Below, piece after piece: positions 51,486 through 60,946 of a DNA stretch of 64,000 bases. How positions within the stretch are numbered: the first letter of the stretch is position 1; every line of letters starts with the position of its first letter. Location of the stretch: contig JBKQMB010000033.1 in assembly GCA_052326605.1 (NCBI GenBank), forward strand, positions 74,221 to 138,220. The letters run 5' to 3'. The notes under the pieces were generated by a model. That model was not told the DNA's origin and did not search any database. It saw only the letters and a list, made by a program, of their open reading frames with translations. Made by a program: the position numbers and the translations under genes. The stretch comes from Bog-756 sp052326605 (GTDB lineage Bacteria; Actinomycetota; Acidimicrobiia; Acidimicrobiales; RAAP-2).

Positions 51486-52307
51486 TCAGATGGTGAAGGC
51501 CAGATTGGCCACCAGCTGCTCACCCAGTTCCCGGTCGCCGGTGTAACGGATGCCCTCGTCGGGAAGGGCCCCATCGTCGTGGCGCCCCCCGGTCAGCCGC
51601 AGGAAGAGCATGGCCGGCATCTCGAGACCCACGGAAGGAGGACCGTCGAACGAAGCGACGACGTTGGCCCGTCCCTCGACCGCGACCAGGTAGGTGGCGG
51701 GCACCGGGCCGGTCAGGTCGATGCGCACCCGGGACCCGTCGGGCATCCGCGCCCTACGTCCCACGATGTACCCCAGGCCGGTGGCGACTTCGTCCAGTGC
51801 GGAGGAGATGTCCTCGACGTCCGGGCGCGGCGCGATTCCCAGTGCCGCACGGATGTCGTGCTCGTGGAGGTAGCAGTCATAGTGCCGGATCCGCATGAAC
51901 CGCCCGTAGGTCTCGTCGTTGCCGACCGGGGTCCACGACGGGGCATCGAACTCCTCCTGGGTCATGGCGTCGAGCGCAGCCAGCCGCCCCGTCGTGATCC
52001 CCTCGAACCGGGCGCACAACTCCGCCCCGCCCAGGGTGCGCATCGACTCGACCCAGACCTCGTTGGCCTCGGCGATTGGGTTCTGCATATGGGTGAGATG
52101 AGAGATGTCGACGACCGGCGGCTGGATGCCGGACAGCATGGACTCGGTGCCGATCACATGGCTCACCACGTCCCGCACCGTCCAACCGGGGAGGCAGGTC
52201 GGGGTGTCCCACTGCTCGTCGGAACACGTCGCACACAACTCGGCGATGGCGGCGTACTCGTATCGGAGCAGGTCGACGGTCTTCTGCTTGTCGAGGATGG
52301 TCGCCAT
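51486..52307 (-). CDS. Mycothiol-dependent maleylpyruvate-isomerase-family protein (DinB-like)
   Basis: 273 residues. The N-terminal four-helix DinB/MDMPI domain has LLRYEYAAIAELCATCSDEQ, WDTPTCLPGWTVRDVVSHVI (metal His) and MRIRHYDCYLHEHDIRAALG, whose HxxxH-type residues complete the metal site. The C-terminal domain (VRIDLTGPVPATYLVAVEGR) is of the sterol-carrier or MDMPI_C type. Family members use mycothiol for isomerisation or transfer reactions, and many are uncharacterised. It points to a mycothiol-producing actinobacterium. Confidence 0.88.
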   Translation of the reverse strand: MATILDKQKTVDLLRYEYAAIAELCATCSDEQWDTPTCLPGWTVRDVVSHVIGTESMLSGIQPPVVDISHLTHMQNPIAEANEVWVESMRTLGGAELCARFEGITTGRLAALDAMTQEEFDAPSWTPVGNDETYGRFMRIRHYDCYLHEHDIRAALGIAPRPDVEDISSALDEVATGLGYIVGRRARMPDGSRVRIDLTGPVPATYLVAVEGRANVVASFDGPPSVGLEMPAMLFLRLTGGRHDDGALPDEGIRYTGDRELGEQLVANLAFTI

Positions 52308-52446
52308 CGAAAGGACACCGTAGCGTGCGCACCACCCGCCGGCCGGAGGCGCCCACCGGGACAGGGCTCACCTGGTGGTCGATTGCGGCTCAATCGGGCG
52401 CGAGTTGGGGCCGATAGGGAGGCAGGGAGCAGTACGGAGTGGCCGA

Positions 52447-54795
52447 ATGAACCTGAAGTCGAACGCGTGGAAGTACGTGCTGGCCGGCGGCATGGCCGCC
52501 GTCGCGGGGTACTTCGCGCTCCCAAGTGCCGCCTGGCAGGACGCCCTCTACTCGACCATCGGAACCGCCTCGGTGGTGTGCATCCTGATCGGCGTCACAG
52601 TGCACCGCCCCAGCGACCGACTGGCCTGGTACCTCCTGGCACTCGGCGGGCTGTGTTTCACCCTGGGTGACGACGTCAACAACTACTACCTGCTCGCCCT
52701 CCACGAGACCGTGCCGTTCCCATCGGTCTGCGACGCTCTCTACCTGGCCGGATACCCCTTCCTCTTCGCAGGTGTGCTGAGGCTCACCCGCAGCCCCAAC
52801 CGCTCGTACCGGCGAGAGGACTACGCCGATTCCGCCATCGTCGCATTGGGCGCCCTGGCCCTGTCCTGGCACTTCCTGATGAACTCGTACGTCCACGACA
52901 CGACGCTCACCACCTTCGGCAAGCTGGTCATCCTGGCCTATCCGTTCATGGACGTCGCGTTGATCTTCATCGTGTGCCGTTCCCTGCTGTTCGGAGTGTC
53001 GAGGGCTCCGTTCCACAAGCTCATCGCGGCCGCCCTCATCACGGAGTTCATCGCCGACTTCAGTTTCGACCTCCTCGTCCTGCACAACAGCTACGCCACC
53101 GGCAATCCGGTGGACGGCCTCTTCCTCGCCGAATACGTGCTGATCGGAGTGGCCGCACTTCATCCTTCCGTCGCCGGGGGAACCCCGGAGGTCGCGGATG
53201 CCGATGCCGTCAGCGCCCACCGGGACGCGGCCAGCCGACGCCGGATGCCCATCGTGGCACTGGCCGGGTTCATCCCACCGGCGATCCTGGTCATCACCAG
53301 CTGCCTCGGCGTCTCGGTCAATGTCCCGATGATCGCGGGCCTCTGCGTTGCCGTCTTCGCGCTGGTCTGTCTCCGGATGACGTGGCTCGTCGAGCGGATC
53401 AGCCGCCAGAGTCTCGAGATCGAGGAGCACGTCGATGCCCTCGAGGCATCGCACCTCCAACGGGACGATCTCGAGGCCGAGCTGCGGTACCTGGCCTTCC
53501 ACGACGGGCTGACCGGCCTGGCCAATCGCGCCCTGCTCCACGACCGCGTGGAGCACGCCCTGGTCTCCATGACCCGGTCCGGCAGATCGGCGGCGCTGTG
53601 CTTCGGTGACCTCGACGGGTTCAAGACGGTGAACGACACCCTTGGCCACCACGTCGGTGACTCCGTGCTGGTGAAGACCGGCGCTCTCTTGGAGTCGATC
53701 GTCCGGCCCGGTGACACCGTGGCCCGGTTCGGGGGCGACGAGTTCGCCGTGCTGATGGTCGATGTCGAGAGCCCGGAAGTGGCAGTGACCTTCGCACACC
53801 GGATCGTCTCGGTTCTCCACGAGGCCCTCGAATTCGAGGGCAACCAGGCAGGCGTCTCCATCAGCGTCGGGGTGGCCATCGCCGACTCCACCACCCCGGC
53901 CGATCGGCTGATCAGCGAAGCCGACGCAGCCATGTACGAGGCGAAGGCAAACGGGAAGAACCGTGTCGAAGTGTTCGAATCGTCGATGCGCTCGCGGCTG
54001 CTCGAGCGCCTCGAGCTGACCAGCGGGTTTCGCTGGTCACTCGAGCGGTCCGAGTTCTTCCTCGACTACCAGCCGATCTTCTCCCTCGGTGACAGGCGCC
54101 TGCGGGGCTTCGAGGCACTCGTGAGGTGGCAACATCCCGCCAGGGGTCTGGTCGCCCCTCTCGATTTCATCTCTGTCGCCGAGGAGACGGGCTTCATCGT
54201 CCCGCTGGGCCGATGGGTGTTGGTCGAGGCCTGCGAGCGGCTGGCCGAGTGGACCTCGCTCACCGCCGATCACCTCACCATGGCCGTCAATCTCTCGAGG
54301 CGCCAGTTGGTCTCCCCCCATCTGGTCGACGATGTCCGCACCGCTCTGGCCCTCTCCGGCATCGCCCCGGAGCACCTCGTCCTCGAGATCACCGAGAGCA
54401 TCCTGATGGACAACCCGGAACAGGCCACTGCCGCGCTCTCCGAGCTCAGGGCCATGGGCATACTGATCGCGGTGGACGATTTCGGTACCGGATACTCCTC
54501 ACTCAGCCATCTGCAGCGCTTTCCGGTCGACGTGCTCAAGATCGACAAGACGTTCATCGGGGCCCTCGACGTGCCGGAGTCCGGCAGTTCGGCGCTGGTG
54601 ACCGCGATCATCGGATTGGCGCGAAGCCTGCATCTGGGCGTCGTGGCCGAGGGGATAGAGCACGAGCACCAGCTCGAGCAGTTGATCAGGCTCGGCTGCG
54701 ACTACGCCCAGGGCAATCTGCTGGCCCGTCCCCTCGACGGCCACGCAGCGAGGCTGCTCATCGAAGAGTACGAGGGCACGACGGCGCCCATCTGA
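52447..54795 (+). CDS. Membrane GGDEF-EAL protein (c-di-GMP turnover)
   Basis: 782 residues from the ATG at 52447. About eight hydrophobic helices span residues 8-310, including SVCDALYLAGYPFLFAGVLR and GFIPPAILVITSCLGVSVNV, without PAS. A coiled segment (ISRQSLEIEEHVDALEASHL) leads to GGDEF with GDLDGFKTVNDTLGHHVGD and intact RFGGDEF (about residue 427). The EAL domain has GFEALVRWQHP (about 555), ENLVLEITES-type HLVLEITESILMDN and DDFGTGYSSLSHLQRF. The EAL chain runs to the end with KIDKTFIGALD and a QGNLLARPL terminus. Both catalytic motifs are intact. Confidence 0.93.
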   Translation: MNLKSNAWKYVLAGGMAAVAGYFALPSAAWQDALYSTIGTASVVCILIGVTVHRPSDRLAWYLLALGGLCFTLGDDVNNYYLLALHETVPFPSVCDALYLAGYPFLFAGVLRLTRSPNRSYRREDYADSAIVALGALALSWHFLMNSYVHDTTLTTFGKLVILAYPFMDVALIFIVCRSLLFGVSRAPFHKLIAAALITEFIADFSFDLLVLHNSYATGNPVDGLFLAEYVLIGVAALHPSVAGGTPEVADADAVSAHRDAASRRRMPIVALAGFIPPAILVITSCLGVSVNVPMIAGLCVAVFALVCLRMTWLVERISRQSLEIEEHVDALEASHLQRDDLEAELRYLAFHDGLTGLANRALLHDRVEHALVSMTRSGRSAALCFGDLDGFKTVNDTLGHHVGDSVLVKTGALLESIVRPGDTVARFGGDEFAVLMVDVESPEVAVTFAHRIVSVLHEALEFEGNQAGVSISVGVAIADSTTPADRLISEADAAMYEAKANGKNRVEVFESSMRSRLLERLELTSGFRWSLERSEFFLDYQPIFSLGDRRLRGFEALVRWQHPARGLVAPLDFISVAEETGFIVPLGRWVLVEACERLAEWTSLTADHLTMAVNLSRRQLVSPHLVDDVRTALALSGIAPEHLVLEITESILMDNPEQATAALSELRAMGILIAVDDFGTGYSSLSHLQRFPVDVLKIDKTFIGALDVPESGSSALVTAIIGLARSLHLGVVAEGIEHEHQLEQLIRLGCDYAQGNLLARPLDGHAARLLIEEYEGTTAPI

Positions 54796-54866
54796 GGAAG
54801 TGCCGTGCCGGAGCCACCTACACTCGGTGGCACCGGCTCCAGCTGGTGCGACGGGGGGAGGCTCCG

Positions 54867-55985
54867 ATGACCGCCGTGCAGACAAGGTTCACCGAGGCCG
54901 AGCTGCTGGCAAGCCATGGCATCGTCGAACCGCTGATCGCCGACGGTGTCCGCTGCCATGGCGGCTTCGATGACCAGGGCGAGTACGTATCCCCCCGGAC
55001 CAAGTACCGCTGGCCGGCCATCCACGCCTGGGAGGAGCAACGGGTCGCCCAATTCGGCACGCCGATCCTCGACGTTCCGCTCGACACCTGGCCCGAGAAC
55101 TTTCCCAACGTCGAACAGTCGAAGCTCCTTATCCGCCGAGGGGCTCCCGAGCCCATCATCAGCTCCCTCACCCGCTTCGGCACGGTCGAGGGGTTCGGGG
55201 GCATGCTCCGGTTGCTGCCGGTGCCCGACTTCACCCGCTCCTTCGACGAGGACATCGACGGCACGGCGATCGCCCACATCGACCACGGCCTGTTCGAGGC
55301 CCATGCCCGCGACGAGGCCGGGTTCGGGGAGGTGGCCGGTCACGACCGCATGTGGTTCGTCGCCCGCGACATCGCCTTCGACCATCCGGTCACCGCCGAT
55401 CAGACCGTTCGCATTCTGACCCGGATGGGCCTCAACACCACGCCCCGGTCGGCCTCGGAGGTCACCCGGCTCCGCCAGGGCGCCCTCTCCCACCGGGTCC
55501 TGCCCGACGACATCGATTTCACGTTGGAGACCGTGGTCGGCCGCATGATCGGCCTCCTGCTCATCGAGATCTCGGCGTTCCACACCTTCCGGTGGGCCGA
55601 GGCGGTGCTCGGGGACTCCGACCTGGTGGCCGGCGAGGGTTCGGCCGGTGACCTGGTCTCCTTCATCCGCTCCGACGAGACCCCACACGTGGCATGGCTG
55701 CGCACGGCCCTCTCCGAGATGGGAGACCGGACGTGGCTCGGCAACGGTGGTCGCAGGCACGCCGGAGCGGACATGATCAGCCTGTTGTGGGACCGCGCCG
55801 TGGCCGATTCCGTCCTGCTGCGGCGATCGGAGAACATCAACTCCGCCATGGGAGAGGTCGAGCACGCCCTCTCGGGGCGGTCGGACGCCGTCGACATCAT
55901 CGACGAGATGCTCTCGCTGGGATCCGTGGTCCGCCTGGACGACGGGACCGTTGCCGATGCCTGCGGGCCTGCGCCGCTGGGCTGA
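54867..55985 (+). CDS. Unrecognised protein with possible diiron (ferritin-like) helices
   Basis: 372 residues from an ATG behind GGGGGGAGG. I do not recognise a named family. Long helices in the second half carry metal-ligand-like spacings: AHIDHGLFEAHARDEAGFGE, LLLIEISAFHTFRWAEAVLG, and IRSDETPHVAWLRTALSEMG with an E-x-x-H. Together they resemble the helical bundle of carboxylate-bridged diiron or heme-oxygenase-like diiron oxidases. That is inference from spacing only. It lies 25 bp upstream of an LLM flavin oxidoreductase and very probably shares its transcript. Confidence 0.7.
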   Translation: MTAVQTRFTEAELLASHGIVEPLIADGVRCHGGFDDQGEYVSPRTKYRWPAIHAWEEQRVAQFGTPILDVPLDTWPENFPNVEQSKLLIRRGAPEPIISSLTRFGTVEGFGGMLRLLPVPDFTRSFDEDIDGTAIAHIDHGLFEAHARDEAGFGEVAGHDRMWFVARDIAFDHPVTADQTVRILTRMGLNTTPRSASEVTRLRQGALSHRVLPDDIDFTLETVVGRMIGLLLIEISAFHTFRWAEAVLGDSDLVAGEGSAGDLVSFIRSDETPHVAWLRTALSEMGDRTWLGNGGRRHAGADMISLLWDRAVADSVLLRRSENINSAMGEVEHALSGRSDAVDIIDEMLSLGSVVRLDDGTVADACGPAPLG

Positions 55986-56010
55986 GACACGAGTCAGATC
56001 GGAGCAGATC

Positions 56011-57372
56011 GTGAAGTTCGGAGTCTTCTACGAGCACCAGCTGCCCCGTCCCTGGAATGACACCAGCGAACAGGGGCTGATCTCCGATGCCCTCGACCAG
56101 ATCGAGCTGGCCGACCGGTTGGGCGTGCAGTACCTGTGGGAGGTGGAGCACCACTTCCTCGAGGAGTACTCCCACTCCAGCGCGCCCGAGGTGTTCCTCG
56201 CCGCAGCCAGCCAGCGGACCCGGCGGATGCGCATCGGGCACGGGGTGGTCCAGACCGCCCCGGCCTACAACCATCCGGCGCGCATCGCCGAGCGCATCGC
56301 CATGCTCGACCTGGTGTCCGACGGGCGGGTGGAGTTCGGCTCGGGTGAGTCGTCCTCGGAGGCCGAACTGGCCGGCTTCGGGATCGACCGGGACACCAAG
56401 CGCGACGCGTGGCTCGAAGGTCTCGAGGTTGCCATCCGCTGCATGACCGAGACCCCGTTCGGCGGGGTGGACGGCCGGTTCGTGAGCATGCCCCCCCGCA
56501 ATGTGGTGCCCAAACCGGTACAGAAGCCCCATCCCCCGCTGTGGGTCGCCTGCAGCCGCCGCGACACCATCCTGCTCGCCGCCCGGAAGGGGATCGGTGC
56601 ACTGAGCTTCGCCTTCGTCGAGCCCGAGGACGCCGGGCAGTGGGTCGTGGACTACGAGCGGGTCCTGCGCGAGCAGTGTGTCCCGGTCGGCCTGTCGGTC
56701 AACCCGCAGGTTGCGTGCGTCACCCCCATGATGTGCGCGCCACGGGAGGAGGACGCATTGGACCGCGGCCTGGAAGGGGCCAACTTCTTCGGCTACTCCC
56801 TCGCCCACTTCTACGTCTTCGGCGACCACGTGCCGGCCACCACCGACGTGTGGGGCGAGTTCCTCCACCGGAGGGGCAAGATGGGCTACTCCCCCGAGGC
56901 CGCCCTGGCCGGGCGCCACGAGACCTTGGGGGCCAAGGCGGCAGCCGGCGACACGACGGGACTGCGCGGCGCCATCGGCACCCCCGCGCAGTTGCGCGAG
57001 TTCCTCCGCCGGTACGAGGAGGCCGGGGTGGACCAACTCATCTTCGTCATGCAGGCCGGAAAGAACCGGCACGAGCACATCATGGAGTCGCTCGAGCTCT
57101 TCGGCACCCAGGTCCTCCCCGAGTTCGTCGAGCGGGACGAGGCGGCCACCGAGGCCAAGGCGGCCAAGTGGGCCCCGCTCATCGAAGCAGCCCTGGTCCG
57201 GCGGGACCGGACCGACCCGGTGATGCCACCCGACTACGTCATGCGCGCCATCCCCAGGCAGATGGTCGACGCCATGGCCAACGAGCCGGCCCAGCGGTGG
57301 CTCGAGGCAATGGCCGACAAACAGGCAGCCGGTGTCCTCGACGAGGAGTTCCAGCGCCTGGTCGACGGCTGA
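56011..57372 (+). CDS. LLM-class flavin-dependent oxidoreductase
   Basis: 453 residues from the GTG at 56011, with GGAGCAGATC upstream. A luciferase-like TIM barrel: VKFGVFYEHQLPRPWNDTSE, LGVQYLWEVEHHFLEEYSHS, RIGHGVVQTAPAYNHPARIA, ERIAMLDLVSDGRVEFGSGE and HPPLWVACSRRDTILLAARK. It is about 100 residues longer than the basic luciferase-like monooxygenase, with a helical C-terminal extension (RRDRTDPVMPPDYVMRAIPR). Members use FMNH2 or F420; actinobacterial ones often use F420. Tight linkage to the preceding unknown protein suggests a two-component oxidation. Confidence 0.9.
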   Translation: MKFGVFYEHQLPRPWNDTSEQGLISDALDQIELADRLGVQYLWEVEHHFLEEYSHSSAPEVFLAAASQRTRRMRIGHGVVQTAPAYNHPARIAERIAMLDLVSDGRVEFGSGESSSEAELAGFGIDRDTKRDAWLEGLEVAIRCMTETPFGGVDGRFVSMPPRNVVPKPVQKPHPPLWVACSRRDTILLAARKGIGALSFAFVEPEDAGQWVVDYERVLREQCVPVGLSVNPQVACVTPMMCAPREEDALDRGLEGANFFGYSLAHFYVFGDHVPATTDVWGEFLHRRGKMGYSPEAALAGRHETLGAKAAAGDTTGLRGAIGTPAQLREFLRRYEEAGVDQLIFVMQAGKNRHEHIMESLELFGTQVLPEFVERDEAATEAKAAKWAPLIEAALVRRDRTDPVMPPDYVMRAIPRQMVDAMANEPAQRWLEAMADKQAAGVLDEEFQRLVDG

Positions 57373-57424
57373 GCCGGACGGTTCCCCGTCAGGGGCGTCA
57401 CACCGCCTGACCAGCGGGAAGAAC

Positions 57425-57961
57425 TCAGTCTCCGGCCCAACATCCGAGGATGACGTCGGCCACGGTCACGGCCACGTCGCCCGAGCTGGTGGGCGGGACA
57501 CCGAACTGCTGGGGGAGTCCTGCGACGTCGACGACGAGCACTTTCCAGTCCTTGCGTACCACCACCGAGCCGTTGGTGGTCTGGAAGGCCCCTTGGCCGA
57601 GCGCTTCGAGATCCCGCGTCTTGCCCATCGAACCGGCCAGTGTGCCGAAGTACGCGTCCGTCTCTCCCCAGCTCGACAGCTCCTTCACCGACAGCGCCAT
57701 CGACCCGGTCGGGTAGGTGTAGTCACAGGAGTACAGATGATCGACCCAGGTGGGGGTGGATACCACTGCGTTCTCCCCGAGTGCCGAGGCGATATCCGTC
57801 TGTGCCTCCCGCTGGCATACCTGCTTCGCGATCGGAGACGGCAGGACGCCGGCCGGCAGAGGGGCCTTGGTTGTCGGAGTGCTCGAGGTGGCAGCACCAC
57901 CCGAACACCCGGTGGCCAGCAGCGTAATCGAGGCAATGACAGCGAGTAGCCGGCCGCGCAC
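57425..57961 (-). CDS. Lipoprotein of unknown function
   Basis: 178 residues. The signal peptide LLAVIASITLLATGCSGG has a lipobox (L-A-T-G-C, Cys19), so the protein is anchored in the outer face of the membrane. A Thr/Ser/Pro linker leads to a domain with three further cysteines (KQVCQREA, LYSCDYTY, ILGCWAGD), probably a disulfide plus one. The layout resembles DUF3558-type actinobacterial lipoproteins, but I cannot confirm the family. Convergent with the LLM oxidoreductase gene. Confidence 0.82.
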   Translation of the reverse strand: MRGRLLAVIASITLLATGCSGGAATSSTPTTKAPLPAGVLPSPIAKQVCQREAQTDIASALGENAVVSTPTWVDHLYSCDYTYPTGSMALSVKELSSWGETDAYFGTLAGSMGKTRDLEALGQGAFQTTNGSVVVRKDWKVLVVDVAGLPQQFGVPPTSSGDVAVTVADVILGCWAGD

Positions 57962-58099
57962 GGGCCGAGGGTACCAGTCCCGATACGAACGTCCAGTTCA
58001 GGACGGTCACCACCCCGTGACCGGCAGGCCGGTCCGCCAGGTCCGCCAGGGAGCGGGTGGTCGGGATCGGTCGGCGGGGGCCGCCGCCGGGCGCCCGTC

Positions 58100-59338
58100 T
58101 CAACTCCTTCCGGGCGGCTCGAGTGTCCCTACCAACTCGACGTGCTCGGTCATCGGGAACACGTCGAAGGCCCGGAGCGAACGCAGGGTCCAGCCGGCGT
58201 CGAGCATGACCCGGAGGTCCCGGGCGAACGGAGCGGGCTCGCAGGAGACGTAGGCGATCCCTCGAGGAAACGGGCGCACTGCGGCCAGCGCACCCATCAC
58301 CGCGAGGCCCACGCCGGCGCGGGCAGGGTCGAGCACCACCAGATCGGGAGAGCCGAGCCGATCCGCCACCAACCCAGGCGTCACGTCGGCCTGTTCGATC
58401 CCCACCTGGTGCAGGTCGGCCGCGTTGTGCATCAGATTGACGCAGGCCCGCCCCTGTCGCTCCACCGCCAACACCGATCCGCTCGGTCCCACCTCGTGGG
58501 CCAGGGCCACCGTGAACAGGCCGGCCCCGGCGTAGAGGTCGACCACACGCTCCCCCGCCATCGGTCCCAGCGCCTCGAGGACGGTGCGGGTCAGCACGGC
58601 GGGCGCACCGGGGTGGACCTGCCAGAACACCCCGGCACCGACCTCGAATCGACGCCCGAGGACTTCGAAGAACACCTGGTCTGGCCGGCGCTGGGTTCGG
58701 CCGTTGACCACCAGCCCGGCGTCGATGCCCGGCCGGCCGGCCAAGCGGTTGTGGCCGGTCTCGACCGCCACCACGGGCTTCCCCCCGTTCGGCGAGGCCA
58801 TGACCTCGACGTTCCGAGCCCCCCGCCAGAGCACCGAACCCACCCCGACCTGGTTCACCCGATCCGAGGCGATCGGGCACTGCTCGACCGGTTCGACGTC
58901 ATGGGAGCGGTGCTTGCGCAGGCCGGTCCGTCCGGAACGGTCCACAGCGAAGTTCACCCGCGTCCTCCACCCCAGTCCGTCCGGGGCGCCCTCGACCTCT
59001 TCCACCTCCACCTGCCGGTCCACGCCGGCCAATCGGCGGAGCTGTTCCGCGATCAACGCCGACTTGAGGGCCCGCTGGGCGGGCAGCGACACGTGCTGCC
59101 AGTCACAACCCCCACACCGGCCAGGTCCGGCATGCGGGCACGGCGGCTCGACCCGGTCAGCCGACGGTTCGAGGATGTCGATGGCGTCGGCGCGGAGGAA
59201 GGAGGAGGTCTCGGCTGTCACCTGGACCAGTACCCGCTCACCCGGAAGGGTATGGCGGACGAACACCACCCGACCATCGTCGGCCCGCGCCACACAGCCA
59301 CCGCCGGCCGCGATCGGCCCCGCAACCAGTTCGATCAC
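58100..59338 (-). CDS. TrmA/RlmCD-family RNA (uracil-5-)-methyltransferase with TRAM domain
   Basis: 412 residues from a GTG. An N-terminal TRAM domain (IELVAGPIAAGGGCVARADD; VFVRHTLPGERVLVQVT) is followed by a Fe-S cluster-type motif CPHAGPGRCGGCDWQH. The SAM domain has ERVVDLYAGAGLFTVALAHE, LVVLDPARAGVGLAVMGALA and the catalytic Cys in IAYVSCEPAPFARDLRVML. It ends DVFPMTEHVELVGTLEP, all hallmarks of 23S rRNA or tRNA m5U methyltransferases. Which uridine is methylated cannot be told by eye. Confidence 0.95.
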   Translation of the reverse strand: MIELVAGPIAAGGGCVARADDGRVVFVRHTLPGERVLVQVTAETSSFLRADAIDILEPSADRVEPPCPHAGPGRCGGCDWQHVSLPAQRALKSALIAEQLRRLAGVDRQVEVEEVEGAPDGLGWRTRVNFAVDRSGRTGLRKHRSHDVEPVEQCPIASDRVNQVGVGSVLWRGARNVEVMASPNGGKPVVAVETGHNRLAGRPGIDAGLVVNGRTQRRPDQVFFEVLGRRFEVGAGVFWQVHPGAPAVLTRTVLEALGPMAGERVVDLYAGAGLFTVALAHEVGPSGSVLAVERQGRACVNLMHNAADLHQVGIEQADVTPGLVADRLGSPDLVVLDPARAGVGLAVMGALAAVRPFPRGIAYVSCEPAPFARDLRVMLDAGWTLRSLRAFDVFPMTEHVELVGTLEPPGRS

Positions 59339-59576
59339 CGTGCGCTCGTCAGCGTGGTGGGCGTCGTCAGCGTCGTGGTCGCCTGGACGGTCAATGGCCG
59401 CACGAAGGCGACTCCGCGATGAGGCATGGCACTGGTCTTACCATCTCCGACCGCCGTACCCCGCGTGTCGGCATATCGGCAGCCCTCGAACCGCCCGGTC
59501 GGACCCGGCCGGCGATACGGTTGTGCGGGCCGTCGGCCCGACTGCCCGTGCCGACTGACCCCAGGGGGAGCAATCC

Positions 59577-60257
59577 ATGGACATCGAAGAAGCGCTCTAC
59601 ACGACCAGGGCCATGCGGAGGGTACGGCCCGACCCCGTGCCACTGGACGTCCAGGCCAAGATCCTGGATGCCGCCATCCGGGCGCCCTCGGGGGGCAACA
59701 CCCAGAACTGGCGGTTCCTGTTGGTGGACGACCGCGACGTCATCGCCAAGGTCGGGCCGCTCTACCGACACTCCATCGACCAGCTCTGGCAGACCATCTA
59801 CGCCGACCGTCTTGCGGCCGCCGCGGAGCACCCCGAGGACGAAGAGAACATCCAGATGGTCAAAGTCCAACGTTCGGCTCAGTGGCTTGCGGACCACTTC
59901 GAAGAGGTGCCTCTGTTCCTCTTTGCCTTCGTGCAGGCCGACCCCTCCGGCGGGTCCATCTTCCCGGCCGTGTGGAGCGCCCAGCTCGCGGCACGGGCCC
60001 ACGGGGTGGGGAGTTCACTGACCGCGGTACTCGGCTTTTTCCATCCTGACGAGGTCTTCGAGATCCTCGGCGTGCCCCGGGACGAGCACTGGGTGATGGC
60101 CTGCTGCGTGAGTTTCGGCTACCCGACGGGACGGTGGGGAATCGCCACCCGAAGGCCGGTGCACGAGGTCTCGTACCGGAACCGGTGGGGATCGCCGGTC
60201 GGCTTCATCGTCGACCAACCGCTCTGGTCGCCGCAGGCCGCAGAGCCCGGCCCCTGA
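59577..60257 (+). CDS. Nitroreductase-family FMN oxidoreductase
   Basis: 226 residues behind AGGGGGAGC. It has the N-terminal FMN-binding block EEALYTTRAMRRVRPDPVPL, IRAPSGGNTQNWRFLLVDD, and a C-terminal AVWSAQLAARAHGVGSSLTA and VMACCVSFGYPTGRWGIATR. The central helical region is typical. The substrate is unknown; many actinobacterial members reduce nitroaromatics or act as FMN reductases. It is the last chromosomal-type gene before tRNA-Gly and its island. Confidence 0.93.
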   Translation: MDIEEALYTTRAMRRVRPDPVPLDVQAKILDAAIRAPSGGNTQNWRFLLVDDRDVIAKVGPLYRHSIDQLWQTIYADRLAAAAEHPEDEENIQMVKVQRSAQWLADHFEEVPLFLFAFVQADPSGGSIFPAVWSAQLAARAHGVGSSLTAVLGFFHPDEVFEILGVPRDEHWVMACCVSFGYPTGRWGIATRRPVHEVSYRNRWGSPVGFIVDQPLWSPQAAEPGP

Positions 60258-60401
60258 AGGCTCGGTGGCACAGGCTCGGACCGAATGGCCGGCGGTTCGA
60301 GGCCTGCCAAACGCTGATCTGGTGGTTCCGATGAACCAGGGCGGCCCGGGTAGCCTGTATCTTCTCTGCGATGGAGGCCACGCCCGTGGCCACCACCACC
60401 T

Positions 60402-60472
60402 GCGGCTGTAGCTCAATGGTAGAGCCTCAGTTTTCCAAACTGATGACGAGGGTTCGATCCCCTTCAGCCGCT
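60402..60472 (+). tRNA. tRNA-Gly (anticodon TCC), island attachment target
   Basis: Acceptor GCGGCTG/CAGCCGC with discriminator T, D-stem GCTC/GAGC, anticodon stem TCAGT/ACTGA with loop TTTCCAA (TCC), and T-arm AGGGT-TCGATCC-CCTTC-like pairing. CCA is not encoded. Its 3' 47 bases recur at 63058-63104, marking an integrated element. Confidence 0.95.
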
Positions 60473-60473
60473 C
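60427..60473 (+). repeat. Left attachment repeat (within tRNA-Gly)
   Basis: 47 bases from the anticodon stem to the base after the discriminator. It matches 63058-63104 with a single difference, T versus C, in the anticodon loop, which leaves the tRNA functional on this side. Confidence 0.85.
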
Positions 60474-60812
60474 TCGTGCGAATGCCCCATTCACCAGGTA
60501 TTTGCTGGTAGCGATCCACTGCTGCGCACTGGCAGAGTCGTCAGATCCGCCATTTGGCGAGCATTTGGCAAGCACGTCCAGCGGCACTTCGTTGGCCAGC
60601 GTGTCCAGTGCCGCTGCTACCCACCGGCCTCTGTTGACACTGGCGTGCTGATAAATCAGTGCGGCCCTGTCAGATGAAGTACCCAGCCTTGCCTCGATTT
60701 CCTTCTGACTTGCACCTGTTGAAGCAACGAGGGTTCCACCTGTATAGCGGAGGTCATGCATGTGTAGCTCGGGTCGGCCAACGCTGGTCTTCGAAGGTCG
60801 AAAGGAGGTTCG
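60474..60812 (-). pseudogene. Tyrosine recombinase (integrase) C-terminal remnant
   Basis: After an in-frame TAG at 60813-60815 the minus frame reads SKTSVGRPELHMHDLRYTGG, TLVASTGASQKEIEARLGTS and SDRAALIYQHASVNRGRWVA. HDLRYTG contains the HxxR box, and the Tyr of ALIYQH is the DNA-cleaving nucleophile. The N-terminal core-binding domain and the first Arg box are gone. The frame stays open through the antisense of tRNA-Gly, so the natural end is unclear. The orientation and position beside the tRNA fit an integrase next to its attachment site. Confidence 0.85.
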
Positions 60813-60946
60813 CTAGACCTCGATCCTCATCCCGGATCTCCACCTCACTGGGCTTACTCATGGCATCTTGTACAACGCCTTGTTCCGCCTGTTGAACAGC
60901 ATGGGGGAGGACACGCCCGTCAGTGACGAATCCGCCCTCGATGGCC

